Shown: piece by piece, positions 31,905 to 40,924 of the stretch
Layout of the letters: each line of letters begins with the position of its first letter
Numbering within the stretch: the stretch's first letter is position 1
Origin: Fastidiosipila sp.
GTDB lineage: Bacteria > Bacillota > Clostridia > Saccharofermentanales > DTU023
Direction: 5' to 3'
NCBI GenBank assembly: GCA_012511175.1
Contig: JAAZGO010000004.1
Coordinates: 1 to 64,000, forward strand
DNA: 64,000 nt
Program-made: the position numbers and the translations under genes
The notes under the pieces: generated by a model
What the model saw: only the letters and a program-made list of their open reading frames with translations
What the model was told of the DNA's origin: nothing
Database searches by the model: none

Positions 31905-32597
31905 TCACTTGGAGAGCCTGGGATTGGTGCGGACACCGGGGCCCATGGTACTGGTCAGGGTACAGCGCTGAATGTACTGACCCTTTGCTGCAGCAGGCTT
32001 GGCCCGTATGACAGCGTCCAGCAGGGCGTCATAGTTGTCCAGCAGTTTCTCCGGCCCGAAAGAGGCCTTGCCGATGGCACAGTGGATAATGTTCTGCTTC
32101 TCCAGCCTGTACTCGATCCTTCCGGCCTTTGCCTCCGTGACTGCCCGGCCCACATCCGTGGTGACAGTCCCGGACTTGGGGTTTGGCATGAGGCCGCGCG
32201 GGCCCAGCACTTTCCCCAGACGGCCGACCACACCCATCATGTCGGGGGTGGCGATTGCCACATCAAAGTCCAGCCATCCTTCTTTTTGAATCTTTTCCGC
32301 CAGTTCCTCGGCCCCGACAAAATCGGCGCCCGCTTCCCTGGCTTCCTCTGCAGCCGGACCTTTGGCGAACACGGCCACCCGCATGGTCTTGCCCGTTCCG
32401 TGGGGCAGTATCACCGTCCCGCGGATTTGCTGGTCGGCCCGCCGTGAGTCGACTCCCATCTTCAAATGGATTTCGATGGTTTCATCAAATTTGGCCGTCG
32501 CGCCCTGGATCACCAGATCCAGCGCTTCCTCCGGCTCGTAAATCGTGCTGGGATCGACGAGTTTGGCGGCTTCCTTATAGCGTTTACCACGTTTCAT
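31905..32597 (-). CDS. rplA: 50S ribosomal protein L1
   Basis: This 230-residue protein has the L1 signatures [38 protein letters not shown] and the end SKA-like [13 protein letters not shown]. It binds 23S rRNA at the mobile stalk. GGGAGG precedes the ATG. It follows rplK by 12 bp. Confidence 0.97.
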   Translation of the reverse strand: MKRGKRYKEAAKLVDPSTIYEPEEALDLVIQGATAKFDETIEIHLKMGVDSRRADQQIRGTVILPHGTGKTMRVAVFAKGPAAEEAREAGADFVGAEELAEKIQKEGWLDFDVAIATPDMMGVVGRLGKVLGPRGLMPNPKSGTVTTDVGRAVTEAKAGRIEYRLEKQNIIHCAIGKASFGPEKLLDNYDALLDAVIRAKPAAAKGQYIQRCTLTSTMGPGVRTNPRLSK

Positions 32598-32609
32598 GCC
32601 GGTCCCTCC

Positions 32610-33041
32610 CTAATTGTCGTAATCGACTGTGATGCCCATGCTGCGGGCTGTCCCTGCGACCATCCGGGCACCGGCTTCAATGTCTGCGGCATTGATGTCA
32701 TCCAGCTTGATCCCGGCGATGCGCTTGCATTCGGACCAGGTGACGGTCGCCACCTTGTCCCTGTTTGGTGTTCCTGAAGCTTTGTCCAGGTTGCAAGCTT
32801 TTTTCAAGAGCACGGACGCCGGCGGAGTTTTGGTAATAAACGAATAGGTGCGGTCCTGGTAAACCGTGATGACCACGGGGATCACCAGGCCCATGTCCTT
32901 TTGTGTCCGTTCATTAAATTCCCGGACAAACTGGGCGATATTAAGCCCGTGCTGTCCGAGAGCTGGTCCAACCGGCGGCGCCGGCGTTGCCTGGCCCGCA
33001 GGAATCTGTAACTTCACATATGCGGTTACTGGCTTGGCCAT
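32610..33041 (-). CDS. rplK: 50S ribosomal protein L11
   Basis: This 143-residue protein shows the L11 pattern: [20 protein letters not shown] at the N-terminus, [15 protein letters not shown] in the middle, and [10 protein letters not shown] near the end. The ATG at 33041 has GGGAGG eight bases upstream. It binds the GTPase-associated rRNA region. Confidence 0.97.
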   Translation of the reverse strand: MAKPVTAYVKLQIPAGQATPAPPVGPALGQHGLNIAQFVREFNERTQKDMGLVIPVVITVYQDRTYSFITKTPPASVLLKKACNLDKASGTPNRDKVATVTWSECKRIAGIKLDDINAADIEAGARMVAGTARSMGITVDYDN

Positions 33042-33107
33042 TTTGCCACCTCCCAAATTATTCGGATCTTGCGATCTTTATTTGCATGACAGTTTCCTGT
33101 CGGATGC

Positions 33108-33650
33108 CTAATCCTGTTTCATGACCTGGGTCAGTTCCAGCTCGACCGGCGTTTCGCGCCCGAACATGGAAACCAGCACGGTCACTTTTTTCTTTTCCAG
33201 ATTGATCTCTTCAACTCTGCCTTCAAAGCCTTCCAGGGGACCGCTGATGACGCGGACATCATCGCCGGTGCCATAGTCCATGACCGGTTCCCAATCCGAA
33301 TCCAGTCCCATGAGCCCAAGCTCGTCCTCGGTCAGCGGAACCGGATTGGTGCTGGAAGGGCCGACAAAACTCGTCACCCCCCGCGTGTTGCGGACGATGT
33401 ACCAGATCTCGTCGGTCAGAATCATTTTAACCAGGACGTAGCCCGGATAGATCTTGCGCTCAACATTGCGCCTTTTGCCGTCCTTGATCTCAATCACCGT
33501 TTCAGTCGGTACCAGTACCTCCTGGATCATCTCCTGGAGCCCCCGGTTCTCGATGATCAGGTCAAGGGTCGCCTTGACCCGGTTTTCATAACCGGAATAA
33601 GTATGGATGACGTACCAGAGCGCCTCATTTTTATCCGGGCCTTCGCTCAT
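33108..33650 (-). CDS. nusG: Transcription elongation/antitermination factor NusG
   Basis: This 180-residue protein has the NGN domain (WYVIHTYSGYENRVK; RKIYPGYVLVKM; RNTRGVTSFVGP) and a C-terminal KOW domain (ISGPLEGFEGRVEEINLEKK). It binds RNA polymerase. It starts 3 bp after the secE stop, using a GAGGG site in the secE end. Confidence 0.96.
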   Translation of the reverse strand: MSEGPDKNEALWYVIHTYSGYENRVKATLDLIIENRGLQEMIQEVLVPTETVIEIKDGKRRNVERKIYPGYVLVKMILTDEIWYIVRNTRGVTSFVGPSSTNPVPLTEDELGLMGLDSDWEPVMDYGTGDDVRVISGPLEGFEGRVEEINLEKKKVTVLVSMFGRETPVELELTQVMKQD

Positions 33651-33653
33651 CCC

Positions 33654-34037
33654 TCAGCCCTCAAAAACAAACCGCACACCGTGGGCCGCCAGTCTGGCAG
33701 CAGGCAGTTCACGGCCGTTCCAGGTCTCTTCCTGCCCGGTCGGCAGCGGCACTGATTCGGCCGGCTTTTCCTTGGTGGAATAGATGCCTGTGGTCCGCAT
33801 GATAAAGGTGATCAGGGTGTCAAAGACAAGAATGATGACGACCGAAATCGCGATGATGAGCAGGACTGTCAGGGTGCTTTGTTTCAGTTTTTTTCTGTCG
33901 GGCCAGATCACCCGCTTCAACTCGGTGATGATGTTGACAAACCATTTCCTGAGACGGCCGCCCAGCGAGAGCCTGCCATCCTTTTTCACCGGTTTTTTGC
34001 CACGCGCGCCCGCAGTCTTTGTTTTCTTATTGGCCAT
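33654..34037 (-). CDS. secE: Protein translocase subunit SecE with C-terminal extension
   Basis: This 127-residue protein has a basic N-terminus, the conserved amphipathic segment ELKRVIWPDRKKL, and one transmembrane helix (TVLLIIAISVVIILVFDTLI) that clamps SecY. After the helix come about 47 further residues ending in GVRFVFEG, where SecE normally stops within about ten. ATG at 34037 with GGGAG upstream is chosen. Confidence 0.92.
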   Translation of the reverse strand: MANKKTKTAGARGKKPVKKDGRLSLGGRLRKWFVNIITELKRVIWPDRKKLKQSTLTVLLIIAISVVIILVFDTLITFIMRTTGIYSTKEKPAESVPLPTGQEETWNGRELPAARLAAHGVRFVFEG

Positions 34038-34062
34038 TCCGTTCACTCCCGTGAATCATCAA

Positions 34063-34227
34063 CTACTTGGTTTCGCGGTGAACCGTGTGTTTGTTGCAGA
34101 ACCGGCAGAACTTTTTCAGCTCAAGTTTGTCCGGTGTATGCATCTTATTCTTTTTGGTGTCGTAATTGCGCTGTTTGCATTCCGAACACGCCAGCGTAAT
34201 CCGTTCACGCGCACCTGGCTTAGCCAT
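34063..34227 (-). CDS. rpmG: 50S ribosomal protein L33
   Basis: This 54-residue protein has two CxxC pairs (CSECKQRNY and [12 protein letters not shown]), the zinc-ribbon form of L33. GGAGG lies seven bases before the ATG at 34227. It begins the rpmG-secE-nusG operon, the standard order in Bacillota. Confidence 0.95.
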   Translation of the reverse strand: MAKPGARERITLACSECKQRNYDTKKNKMHTPDKLELKKFCRFCNKHTVHRETK

Positions 34228-34303
34228 ATCGGGACCTCCAACAATCCAGTCAAAACACTTGTCCGCGCAAAAAAAAAGACCCGCGCGTCTGACAAGCAGA
34301 AGT

Positions 34304-34332
34304 ATAGTAGCACAGCCGGTAAGCGCTGTCAA
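34304..34332 (-). promoter_or_regulatory. Promoter of the rpmG-secE-nusG operon
   Basis: TTGACA (34332-34327) and TACTAT (34309-34304) are 17 bp apart on the minus strand. The following leader folds as CTTGTC/GACAAG (34296-34258) enclosing GCGC/GCGC and a run of nine T. Confidence 0.75.
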
Positions 34333-34344
34333 ACGCCGTACCGG

Positions 34345-34584
34345 TCAGCGCCGCAGCGGCACACCCACATTGTCGCGGAAAGAGCCCGTGAAGATTTTGT
34401 AGAGATCGAAGAACCAGCCGATACCGAAGAAGCCAAAAGTGAAGAGGTAGAGAACCGCCCTGCCGACTCTGCCGACATAAAAGAGATGGGCGCCCAGGGG
34501 CCCGAGAAAGAGGCAGAGCCAAAAGGCCGTCCAGCGGCTTCTGTCTGAGGAGGGAGTGACATAAAAAGTTTGCGGCGCGTGCAT
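34345..34584 (-). CDS. TM2-domain membrane protein
   Basis: This 79-residue protein is almost entirely a TM2 domain (PF05154): two helices joined by a short turn, with FLGPLGAHLFYVGR and GWFFDLYKIFTG. The family is widespread and its role is unclear. AAGGAGG precedes the ATG, 12 bp after the flavoprotein gene, so it ends the nucleoside operon. Confidence 0.88.
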   Translation of the reverse strand: MHAPQTFYVTPSSDRSRWTAFWLCLFLGPLGAHLFYVGRVGRAVLYLFTFGFFGIGWFFDLYKIFTGSFRDNVGVPLRR

Positions 34585-34596
34585 GTTTCTTCCTCC

Positions 34597-35205
34597 TTAC
34601 CAGCTGACAGCCAGTTGCCGCGCCTGCTCCATGGCCCTTGCAAGAATCTCCCCAGGCGGTTCCAAGAGCAGGTCCAGGCCGTCGGCCGCGATGTAATCAA
34701 ATTCAGCAATCCCAAAAAACCCGGCCAGGTTCCGCATCATGGGCAGGCCCGTCTCCAGGGGCGAATCCCGGTAGTCGCCGCCCCGGGTGGTCAAAAAGAG
34801 GAGCTTGCCGGCCCGGCAGATGCCGTAAAGCAGGTTATTGTCAGGATCGATCTCAAAGGTAATGCCCTGGACGCTGACATTTTCAATGTAGATTTTCAGA
34901 AGGGCCGGAACACTCAGATCCCAGAAGGGGGCCGCGATTACGATCCGGTCCGCCCGGGCAAAGCGGTGGGCGTAGCGGAAGCGGGGATGATGGAGATGGC
35001 CTGCTTCCAAAAGGCGCTCGCGCTGCTGGAAGAAGTCGCCTGCCAGGGGCATAAGCGGCTCTTCAGTTAAAACCAGCCGCTCAACTGAAAAGCCGCCCCT
35101 TTTGTCCAGTTGATCCAGGAAAGCCTCCGCCAGCTTGCGGGTCCGGGACTCCCCGCCCCGGATGCAGCAGTCGATGTAAAGCAGGTCCAGTTCCCTATTT
35201 CCCAT
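34597..35205 (-). CDS. Flavodoxin-fold NAD(P)H-dependent oxidoreductase
   Basis: This 202-residue protein has the flavodoxin-like quinone reductase pattern: a first strand LDLLYIDCCIRGGESRTRKL for the FMN phosphate, RIVIAAPFWDLSVPALLKIY, and a second flavin-contact segment LLFLTTRGGDY. It probably reduces quinones or azo compounds with FMN. It overlaps the upstream nucleoside hydrolase gene by 11 bp. Confidence 0.85.
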   Translation of the reverse strand: MGNRELDLLYIDCCIRGGESRTRKLAEAFLDQLDKRGGFSVERLVLTEEPLMPLAGDFFQQRERLLEAGHLHHPRFRYAHRFARADRIVIAAPFWDLSVPALLKIYIENVSVQGITFEIDPDNNLLYGICRAGKLLFLTTRGGDYRDSPLETGLPMMRNLAGFFGIAEFDYIAADGLDLLLEPPGEILARAMEQARQLAVSW

Positions 35206-36223
35206 AGCGCCCCATCAGGTAGAAGAACCTGGCCTTGAACTTTTCGCGGTCGACGCCGATGACCACGGTGTGGCGTCTTTCGGCCATTTTTTTATCGGAG
35301 AAGAGGTCGGTCACCGTTTTGCCATAACTCACCCCGCCTTTGGTCTCGACCCGGATCCAGGCGGGATATGCCTCGAAGATGGAGTCGTCTGCGGCGCAAA
35401 GGACCGCGGCCGGATCGTGGAGAGCCACGCCGGGCTGACCGAGGGAAAGTGAATAGCGAAGGGTATTCTGCAGGCAGTCGCGGGCGAATTTGGCCTGGGG
35501 AGATCCGAGCCGGCCCAGCTCCTCCAGCTCCTCCCGGGTCAAATAGGCCTGAAGGGTCATGTCCAGGCCGCACATGACAACCGGGATGCCGGCATTGAAG
35601 AGCATGTCAGCTGCTTCGGGATCGGCCAGGACATTGAATTCAGCTGCCGGGGTCGTGTTGCCGCCCCGGGCCCCGCCTCCCATAATGACCACGCGCCCCA
35701 GTAGCGGCGCCAGATCCTTATGTTTGGCCAGGGCCAGCCCGATATTGGTCAGAGGGCCGACAGCGATCAGCACCAGCCGGCCGGGTTGGGCTCTTGCCGC
35801 CTGGTAGAGCGCATCCCAGGCCTTTTCTTTTTCCAGCTCTTTGGAGGGTTCCGGCAGAATGACGTCCCCCAGGCCGTTCTTGCCGTGCACCTCGGGCGCC
35901 GTAATCTGGTCGCGGAAGAGTGGCTTTGCCGCCCCCTTGTATATGGGCACATCCGATCCCGCAAGCTCCAGAACACAGCGTGTATTGTAAGCAGTCTTTT
36001 CCAGGTCCACATTGCCCGCCACCGTCGAAACACCGACCAGGTCAAAGCAGGGGAGCTGGCAGAGCAGGAGGAGGGCGTTGGCGTCGTCCACGCCCGTGTC
36101 ACAATCGAACCAGACCGGCGTCCGGGCGCCGCCTGAAAAACAGTTTGCCTCAAAGGAATCGCGGGAGACATGAAAAGGAGTTTTTCTTGACGGAATTTTT
36201 CTTTTCTCTATTTCAGTCTTCAT
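35195..36223 (-). CDS. Nucleoside hydrolase (inosine/uridine-preferring family), copy 1
   Basis: This 342-residue enzyme has the Ca2+-binding signature FDCDTGVDDANALLLL near residue 40, after an extra N-terminal stretch of about 35 residues, and AEFNVLADPEAADMLFNAG in the middle. It splits nucleosides into base and ribose in the cytoplasm. Its ATG overlaps the stop of the second hydrolase (ATGA). It belongs to the BMP/ABC nucleoside import operon. Confidence 0.9.
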   Translation of the reverse strand: MKTEIEKRKIPSRKTPFHVSRDSFEANCFSGGARTPVWFDCDTGVDDANALLLLCQLPCFDLVGVSTVAGNVDLEKTAYNTRCVLELAGSDVPIYKGAAKPLFRDQITAPEVHGKNGLGDVILPEPSKELEKEKAWDALYQAARAQPGRLVLIAVGPLTNIGLALAKHKDLAPLLGRVVIMGGGARGGNTTPAAEFNVLADPEAADMLFNAGIPVVMCGLDMTLQAYLTREELEELGRLGSPQAKFARDCLQNTLRYSLSLGQPGVALHDPAAVLCAADDSIFEAYPAWIRVETKGGVSYGKTVTDLFSDKKMAERRHTVVIGVDREKFKARFFYLMGRYGK

Positions 36224-37164
36224 ACCCCTTCCCCCTTTCCGTAGCGCGACACGGCATCGACCAAGAGATCGACGAAACCCTGACGGTCAATGTCCGTGAT
36301 GCACCGCACATTGGGCTCTTTCCCCGAAATCCCGTAATAGTCACCGATCGTGGCACCTCGGCAGTAGTCGCCGCCGGTCTCGACCTCAACGAAAAGGTCC
36401 CGCGTCACAAGCAGATCCGGCCGGACCAGGGCCGTCACCGCGACGGCATCATGGACGGGCGCGCCGGCATAGCCCAGTCCCCGGTGGAAGCCATAGAAAA
36501 AGTCCAGCCATTCAGCCGTCACCCGGGCCACTTCATTGCCCACCGCCCGGATCCGTTCAAAATCCCCCGGAAAGACCAGGGCCTTCTCCGTGACATCCAG
36601 GCCCGCCATGGTAAGGGGGATGCCCGAGCGGAAGACCAGGTCAGCTGCCTCGGGATCAACCAGGATGTTGAACTCGGCGGCCGGCGTCCAGTTGCCGTGG
36701 GCGATACCGCCGCCCATCAGATAGATGTGGCGGATTTTCGCTTTCAGTTCCGGGTCAAGCAGCAGGAGGGCCGCGATATTGGTCAGGGGGCCCGTGGGGA
36801 TCAGGACGACCGGCTCTTCACAGCCGCGGATCAGGCGTCCCATCAGCTCAGCCGCCTCTTCGGCCACCGGCTGGCGGTCAGGCTCCGGCAGGACAGGTCC
36901 GTCCAGGCCTGTAACCCCGTGAACCGTCGGCGCGATGATGGCCTCCGCCAGGAGCGGTTTCTCCCTGCCGGCAGCCAGCGGGGCGTCCAAACCGATCAGG
37001 GTCATGATCCGGGCCGCATTGTAGGTCGTTTTCTCCAGGGTCTGGTTGCCGCAGCAGGTGGTGACCGCCAGGATATCGAGTTCCGGCCTGGCTGCTGCCA
37101 GCACCCAGGCGATGGCGTCGTCGTGACCGGGATCGCCATCCAAAATGACAGGTATCTTTTTCAT
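36220..37164 (-). CDS. Nucleoside hydrolase (inosine/uridine-preferring family), copy 2
   Basis: This 314-residue enzyme begins with the classic VILDGDPGHDDAIAW motif and has AEFNILVDPEAADLVFRSG and the APVHDAVAV region with the catalytic His. It is of normal length for RihA/RihB-type enzymes. It differs enough from the adjacent copy to suggest a different base preference. AAGGGGG precedes the ATG, 13 bp after the permease gene. Confidence 0.92.
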   Translation of the reverse strand: MKKIPVILDGDPGHDDAIAWVLAAARPELDILAVTTCCGNQTLEKTTYNAARIMTLIGLDAPLAAGREKPLLAEAIIAPTVHGVTGLDGPVLPEPDRQPVAEEAAELMGRLIRGCEEPVVLIPTGPLTNIAALLLLDPELKAKIRHIYLMGGGIAHGNWTPAAEFNILVDPEAADLVFRSGIPLTMAGLDVTEKALVFPGDFERIRAVGNEVARVTAEWLDFFYGFHRGLGYAGAPVHDAVAVTALVRPDLLVTRDLFVEVETGGDYCRGATIGDYYGISGKEPNVRCITDIDRQGFVDLLVDAVSRYGKGEGV

Positions 37165-37177
37165 GCCTGCCCCCTTT

Positions 37178-38122
37178 TCAGACCCTCTTGATGGAGTGCT
37201 TGCGGGCCTTGCGCTTGAGACTGATGGAATAGATGACCAGGCCCAGCAGGGTGGTTACGTAGGGAATCAGGGAGACCAGGTAGCTGGAAACCCCCTGCAG
37301 CCCTGAGACCTTGGTCCTGAGCGCCTGGGCCAGGCCGAAAAGGAGTGAGGACAGCATACCGCCAACCGGCTCCCCCCGGCCCATGGCCTGGGCGGCCAGG
37401 GCGATGAAACCGCGGCCCGCAACAAAACCCGAGTTCCAGCCCTGCGAATAGTACATGGACATGAAAGCCCCGCCAAAGCCCGCCAGAGCGCCCGACAGGC
37501 CGATGGCAACATACTTGATCTTCAGGACGCTGACTCCGACACTTGATGCCGCATCCGGATTCTCCCCCACTGCCCGGATCTTGAGGCCAACCGGGGTTTT
37601 GTAGAGGAAGAGCCAGATCAGGAAAACGAAGAAGAAGGCCAGGTAGGTGAGCACCGCGTGACCCGATATGACTTCACCCAGAACGGGAATCTTGTCGATC
37701 AGGGGAATTTTAACAGTGGGGATCAGGATGTTGGGAGTAACCAGATTTCCCGTATTCCCCCGCAAGCCCGTGAACATGTTGAGCAGGAAAATGGTTCCCC
37801 CCGCACCCAACATATTGACGGCGATACCCACCAGGATGATATCCGTTTTCAATTTCAGGGCGAAAAAACCCATCATGAGTCCCAAAAGCATCCCCACAAT
37901 GACTGCCCCCAGGACTCCGACCAGCCAGTTTTGAGTCCAGTAGGCAAAGAGGAAACCGAAAAGAGCCGTGATCATCATCGTGCCCTCAAGGCCAATGTTG
38001 ACCACACCTGCCTTCTCAGCGACCACCGCTCCCAGGGTCGCAAAGAGAATGGGAGCCGTGATGCGGAGAATAGCAAAAAGAAAGTCTGCCTTAAAAATCG
38101 CCTGGAAGAGTTGCTCAAACAT
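37178..38122 (-). CDS. Nucleoside ABC transporter permease (NupQ-like)
   Basis: This 314-residue membrane protein belongs to the BPD_transp_2 permeases of BMP-type nucleoside importers: ATLGAVVAEKAGVVNIGLEGTM at the N-terminus and GRGFIALAAQAMGRGEPVGG near the C-terminus. The ATG at 38122 has GGAGG upstream and overlaps the preceding permease gene by 8 bp. It pairs with the other permease. Confidence 0.9.
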   Translation of the reverse strand: MFEQLFQAIFKADFLFAILRITAPILFATLGAVVAEKAGVVNIGLEGTMMITALFGFLFAYWTQNWLVGVLGAVIVGMLLGLMMGFFALKLKTDIILVGIAVNMLGAGGTIFLLNMFTGLRGNTGNLVTPNILIPTVKIPLIDKIPVLGEVISGHAVLTYLAFFFVFLIWLFLYKTPVGLKIRAVGENPDAASSVGVSVLKIKYVAIGLSGALAGFGGAFMSMYYSQGWNSGFVAGRGFIALAAQAMGRGEPVGGMLSSLLFGLAQALRTKVSGLQGVSSYLVSLIPYVTTLLGLVIYSISLKRKARKHSIKRV

Positions 38123-39248
38123 GGTTCTTGCCTCCGCCTGCATATTTCGAAGCGTCAAGCCTCATCAAGTCTTCCTGGGTGGTTTTGACCACGATTTTCT
38201 GTCTGTAACCCGACAGGAACTGCTCGGCGGCAAAGAAAAGGAAAATGGCCGCTTGGATAATGTCGATCATTTCGACAGGGACATCACAGTAGGTGGACAT
38301 GAGCAGGCAGCCCTTATTCAGGTAGGCGATGAAAAAAGCCGCCAGGGGCACATAGGCGGGATTGTTCTTGGCCAGGATGGCGATGGTGATCCCCACCCAA
38401 CCGTAGCCGGGCAGATCGCGCCACAAGTAGGTCGTGTAGCGGCCCAGGACTTCAAGGCTGCCACCCATGCCAGACAATAAACCGCCGATGACCTGGGCCA
38501 GCACAATGGTTCCACCCACATTCATACCTGAATAAAGTGAAAAGGACTCGTTGATACCGATCATACGGATGGCGTAACCCCACCGCGTACGGTAGAGGAA
38601 AAAAGTCACCAGAACGGTAGCGACAAGGGCAATGATGAATCCGACCGTAAGCTTGCTGTTGCCGGGTACCAGGGAGGGAATGACGGCTGTGGGCTTGAAT
38701 TCCTTGGTCATGGTCGCCCCCTTGGTCCGGTCGGCGAAATGGAAATTCAGGTAGTGCAGCACGATATAGAGGAGAATAAAGTTAAGCATCAGGCTGGTCA
38801 CCATCTCACTGGCTCCCAGTTTGACCTTGAGCAGGGCCGGAATCAGCATAATCAAGCCACAAGCGATGGTTGCGATCAGAACGCTGACGACCCAGTGCCA
38901 GCCTGAATTGATATTGAGGTAAACGCCCAGGATACCGCCAATGAAGCCGCCAGCGAGCACACAGCCTTCACCCGCCAGGTTGAACTGGTTGGCTGAGAAC
39001 ATAATCGTGACCGCAAGTCCCGTGAAAATGATGGGAATAGTCGCGGCCAGGACCTGGTAAATATACTGAATATTGAAAATGACGGATCCTTCGTTAAAGC
39101 TGACTAGTGGTCCGATGAGAAGATACCTCATGGCCGTGAAAGGTGTCTTGGACGTTATTAAAATAAGAATCATGGCAACCAGGAGCGCGATGCTGATGGC
39201 CGCCGCACCTCGTGTCACATTAAACAGTGTCATTCGCTTGTCACGCAT
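38115..39248 (-). CDS. Nucleoside ABC transporter permease (NupP-like)
   Basis: This 377-residue membrane protein has about ten helices and the family segments FSANQFNLAGEGCVLAGGFIG and LPGYGWVGITIAILAKNNPA. It is the second half of the membrane channel. Its ATG overlaps the ATPase gene by 8 bp, which shows tight co-translation. Confidence 0.9.
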   Translation of the reverse strand: MRDKRMTLFNVTRGAAAISIALLVAMILILITSKTPFTAMRYLLIGPLVSFNEGSVIFNIQYIYQVLAATIPIIFTGLAVTIMFSANQFNLAGEGCVLAGGFIGGILGVYLNINSGWHWVVSVLIATIACGLIMLIPALLKVKLGASEMVTSLMLNFILLYIVLHYLNFHFADRTKGATMTKEFKPTAVIPSLVPGNSKLTVGFIIALVATVLVTFFLYRTRWGYAIRMIGINESFSLYSGMNVGGTIVLAQVIGGLLSGMGGSLEVLGRYTTYLWRDLPGYGWVGITIAILAKNNPAYVPLAAFFIAYLNKGCLLMSTYCDVPVEMIDIIQAAIFLFFAAEQFLSGYRQKIVVKTTQEDLMRLDASKYAGGGKNHV

Positions 39249-40800
39249 GGGAAGCCCTCCCGATCTCCTCCTGGCTTTGGCGTTTCAGCCCGAGCATGTA
39301 TTCACCCATCATGAGGTCGTCCCATTGGCCGTCATCAAAATAGCCGGCAATCCTCCCCTCATAGAGAACAATCAAGCTGTCGGACAGCTCCATGACCTCG
39401 TTCAGATCAGCGGATACCAGCAGAACTGCGGCGCCCGCCCTCGAAAGATCAACCAGTTTCTTGCGGATCAGTTCGGTGGCCCCCACATCGATACCCCGGG
39501 TGGGCTGGTCGGCAATGATCAGGATGGGATCGCTTGAAAATTCACGGGCAACGACGACCTTCTGGATGTTACCGCCGGACAACATGCCCACTTCCTGGCT
39601 CCTGGTTTTGCAAAGCACTGAATAGTCGGCGATCAGCCGGTCGCTTTCCTTGTTCAGCTCTTTCACCCGAAAAAGAGGTCCCCGGTTGAACCGCTTCTGG
39701 CGAAACCGGTCAGAGATTACGTTCTCCTCAACGCTGGCCGACTGGGCAACACCAAAGGTCATCCGATCCTCCGGCACATAGGAGACGCCGAGTGAACGGA
39801 TTCTACCCTGGGGCTGTCCTATCAGATTTTCACCTCCGACAGTGACCGTCCCCTTTTCCGGCAGCCTCAGGCCAAAAAGAATATCGACCAGTTCCCGTTG
39901 GCCGTTGCCCTCAACACCCGCGATCCCCACAATCTCACCGCTGCGCACTGAAAAAGTTACCCCATCGAGGGCGTTTTTCCCCCACTCATTGATGTAGTGG
40001 AGGCCCTCAACATGCAAAACCAATTCGCCAGGCTCCGCTTTCTCCTTGTCCATCTGCAGGATGACGTCCCGCCCTACCATGAGCCGGGAAATTTCTTTTT
40101 CACTGATGGAACCGGTCTCGTGGACGCCCATCGATTTCCCAGCCCGCATGATGGTGATACGGTCCGTCAGTTCTTTGACTTCATTCAGTTTGTGCGATAT
40201 GAAGATGATGGTGAAGCCCTGCTCCCGCAAATGGTTCAATTCTTCAAATAGAGTGGCCGTTTCCTGTGTCGTCAAAACAGCTGTCGGCTCATCCAGAATG
40301 AGGACGCGGGCGCCGCGTACCAAGGCTTTCAGTATTTCAACCTTTTGCTTCATGCCAGCTGTGATATCGGCAACGCGGGCAGTCGGCTCCACATGGAGAT
40401 TGTATTTTTTCGCGTTTTCCACCGTCAGGGCAACCGCCTGTTTGTAATCAATAAAAAACCCGGTTTTTTTTGGCTCCATGCCCAGTACGATGTTTTCCGC
40501 CACGGTCAGGCTGGGAACCAGCATAAAATGCTGATGAACCATGCCGATGCCCATACCGATGGCGTCCGTCGGGCTTGAAAAATGAACCTGCTCCTCCCCG
40601 ACGAAAATCTCCCCGCCGGTCGGTTTCTCCAAGCCAAAAAGGATCTTCATCAGGGTGGATTTGCCCGCCCCATTTTCACCGATTAAGGCATGGATTTCAC
40701 CCGCCTTAACTGAAAAATCAACCTCCCGGTTGGCGGCAATACCGTTGGGATATATTTTTGTGATCCCCTTCATCCGGACAACGAGTTGGTCCTGATCCAT
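39241..40800 (-). CDS. Nucleoside ABC transporter ATP-binding protein (NupO-like)
   Basis: This 519-residue protein contains two ATPase domains, as in sugar and nucleoside importers. The first has Walker A GENGAGKSTLMK and VLILDEPTAVLT; the second has a degenerate Walker A (GVEGNGQRELVD) and LSGGNIQKVVVAREF. It powers the two permeases. AGGAG precedes the ATG. It is separated from the binding-protein gene by a terminator-like hairpin. Confidence 0.93.
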   Translation of the reverse strand: MDQDQLVVRMKGITKIYPNGIAANREVDFSVKAGEIHALIGENGAGKSTLMKILFGLEKPTGGEIFVGEEQVHFSSPTDAIGMGIGMVHQHFMLVPSLTVAENIVLGMEPKKTGFFIDYKQAVALTVENAKKYNLHVEPTARVADITAGMKQKVEILKALVRGARVLILDEPTAVLTTQETATLFEELNHLREQGFTIIFISHKLNEVKELTDRITIMRAGKSMGVHETGSISEKEISRLMVGRDVILQMDKEKAEPGELVLHVEGLHYINEWGKNALDGVTFSVRSGEIVGIAGVEGNGQRELVDILFGLRLPEKGTVTVGGENLIGQPQGRIRSLGVSYVPEDRMTFGVAQSASVEENVISDRFRQKRFNRGPLFRVKELNKESDRLIADYSVLCKTRSQEVGMLSGGNIQKVVVAREFSSDPILIIADQPTRGIDVGATELIRKKLVDLSRAGAAVLLVSADLNEVMELSDSLIVLYEGRIAGYFDDGQWDDLMMGEYMLGLKRQSQEEIGRASHA

Positions 40801-40853
40801 TCGCTTGCTTCTCCTGTCTCCCTCAAGATGCGTCCTCCGGAACGCAAATCGAC

Positions 40854-40879
40854 AAAAGGGGGCCTGCCTTCAGGCCCCC
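40854..40879 (-). terminator. Terminator between the binding lipoprotein and ABC ATPase genes
   Basis: A perfect nine-pair stem (40858-40866 with 40871-40879) and TTTT on the minus strand. It would end most transcripts after the lipoprotein gene and let a minority continue, giving more binding protein than transporter. Confidence 0.75.
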
Positions 40880-40924
40880 TTCCGGTTCTGATCCGATTGC
40901 CAATGCTATCGTCAATGGTGCCCG

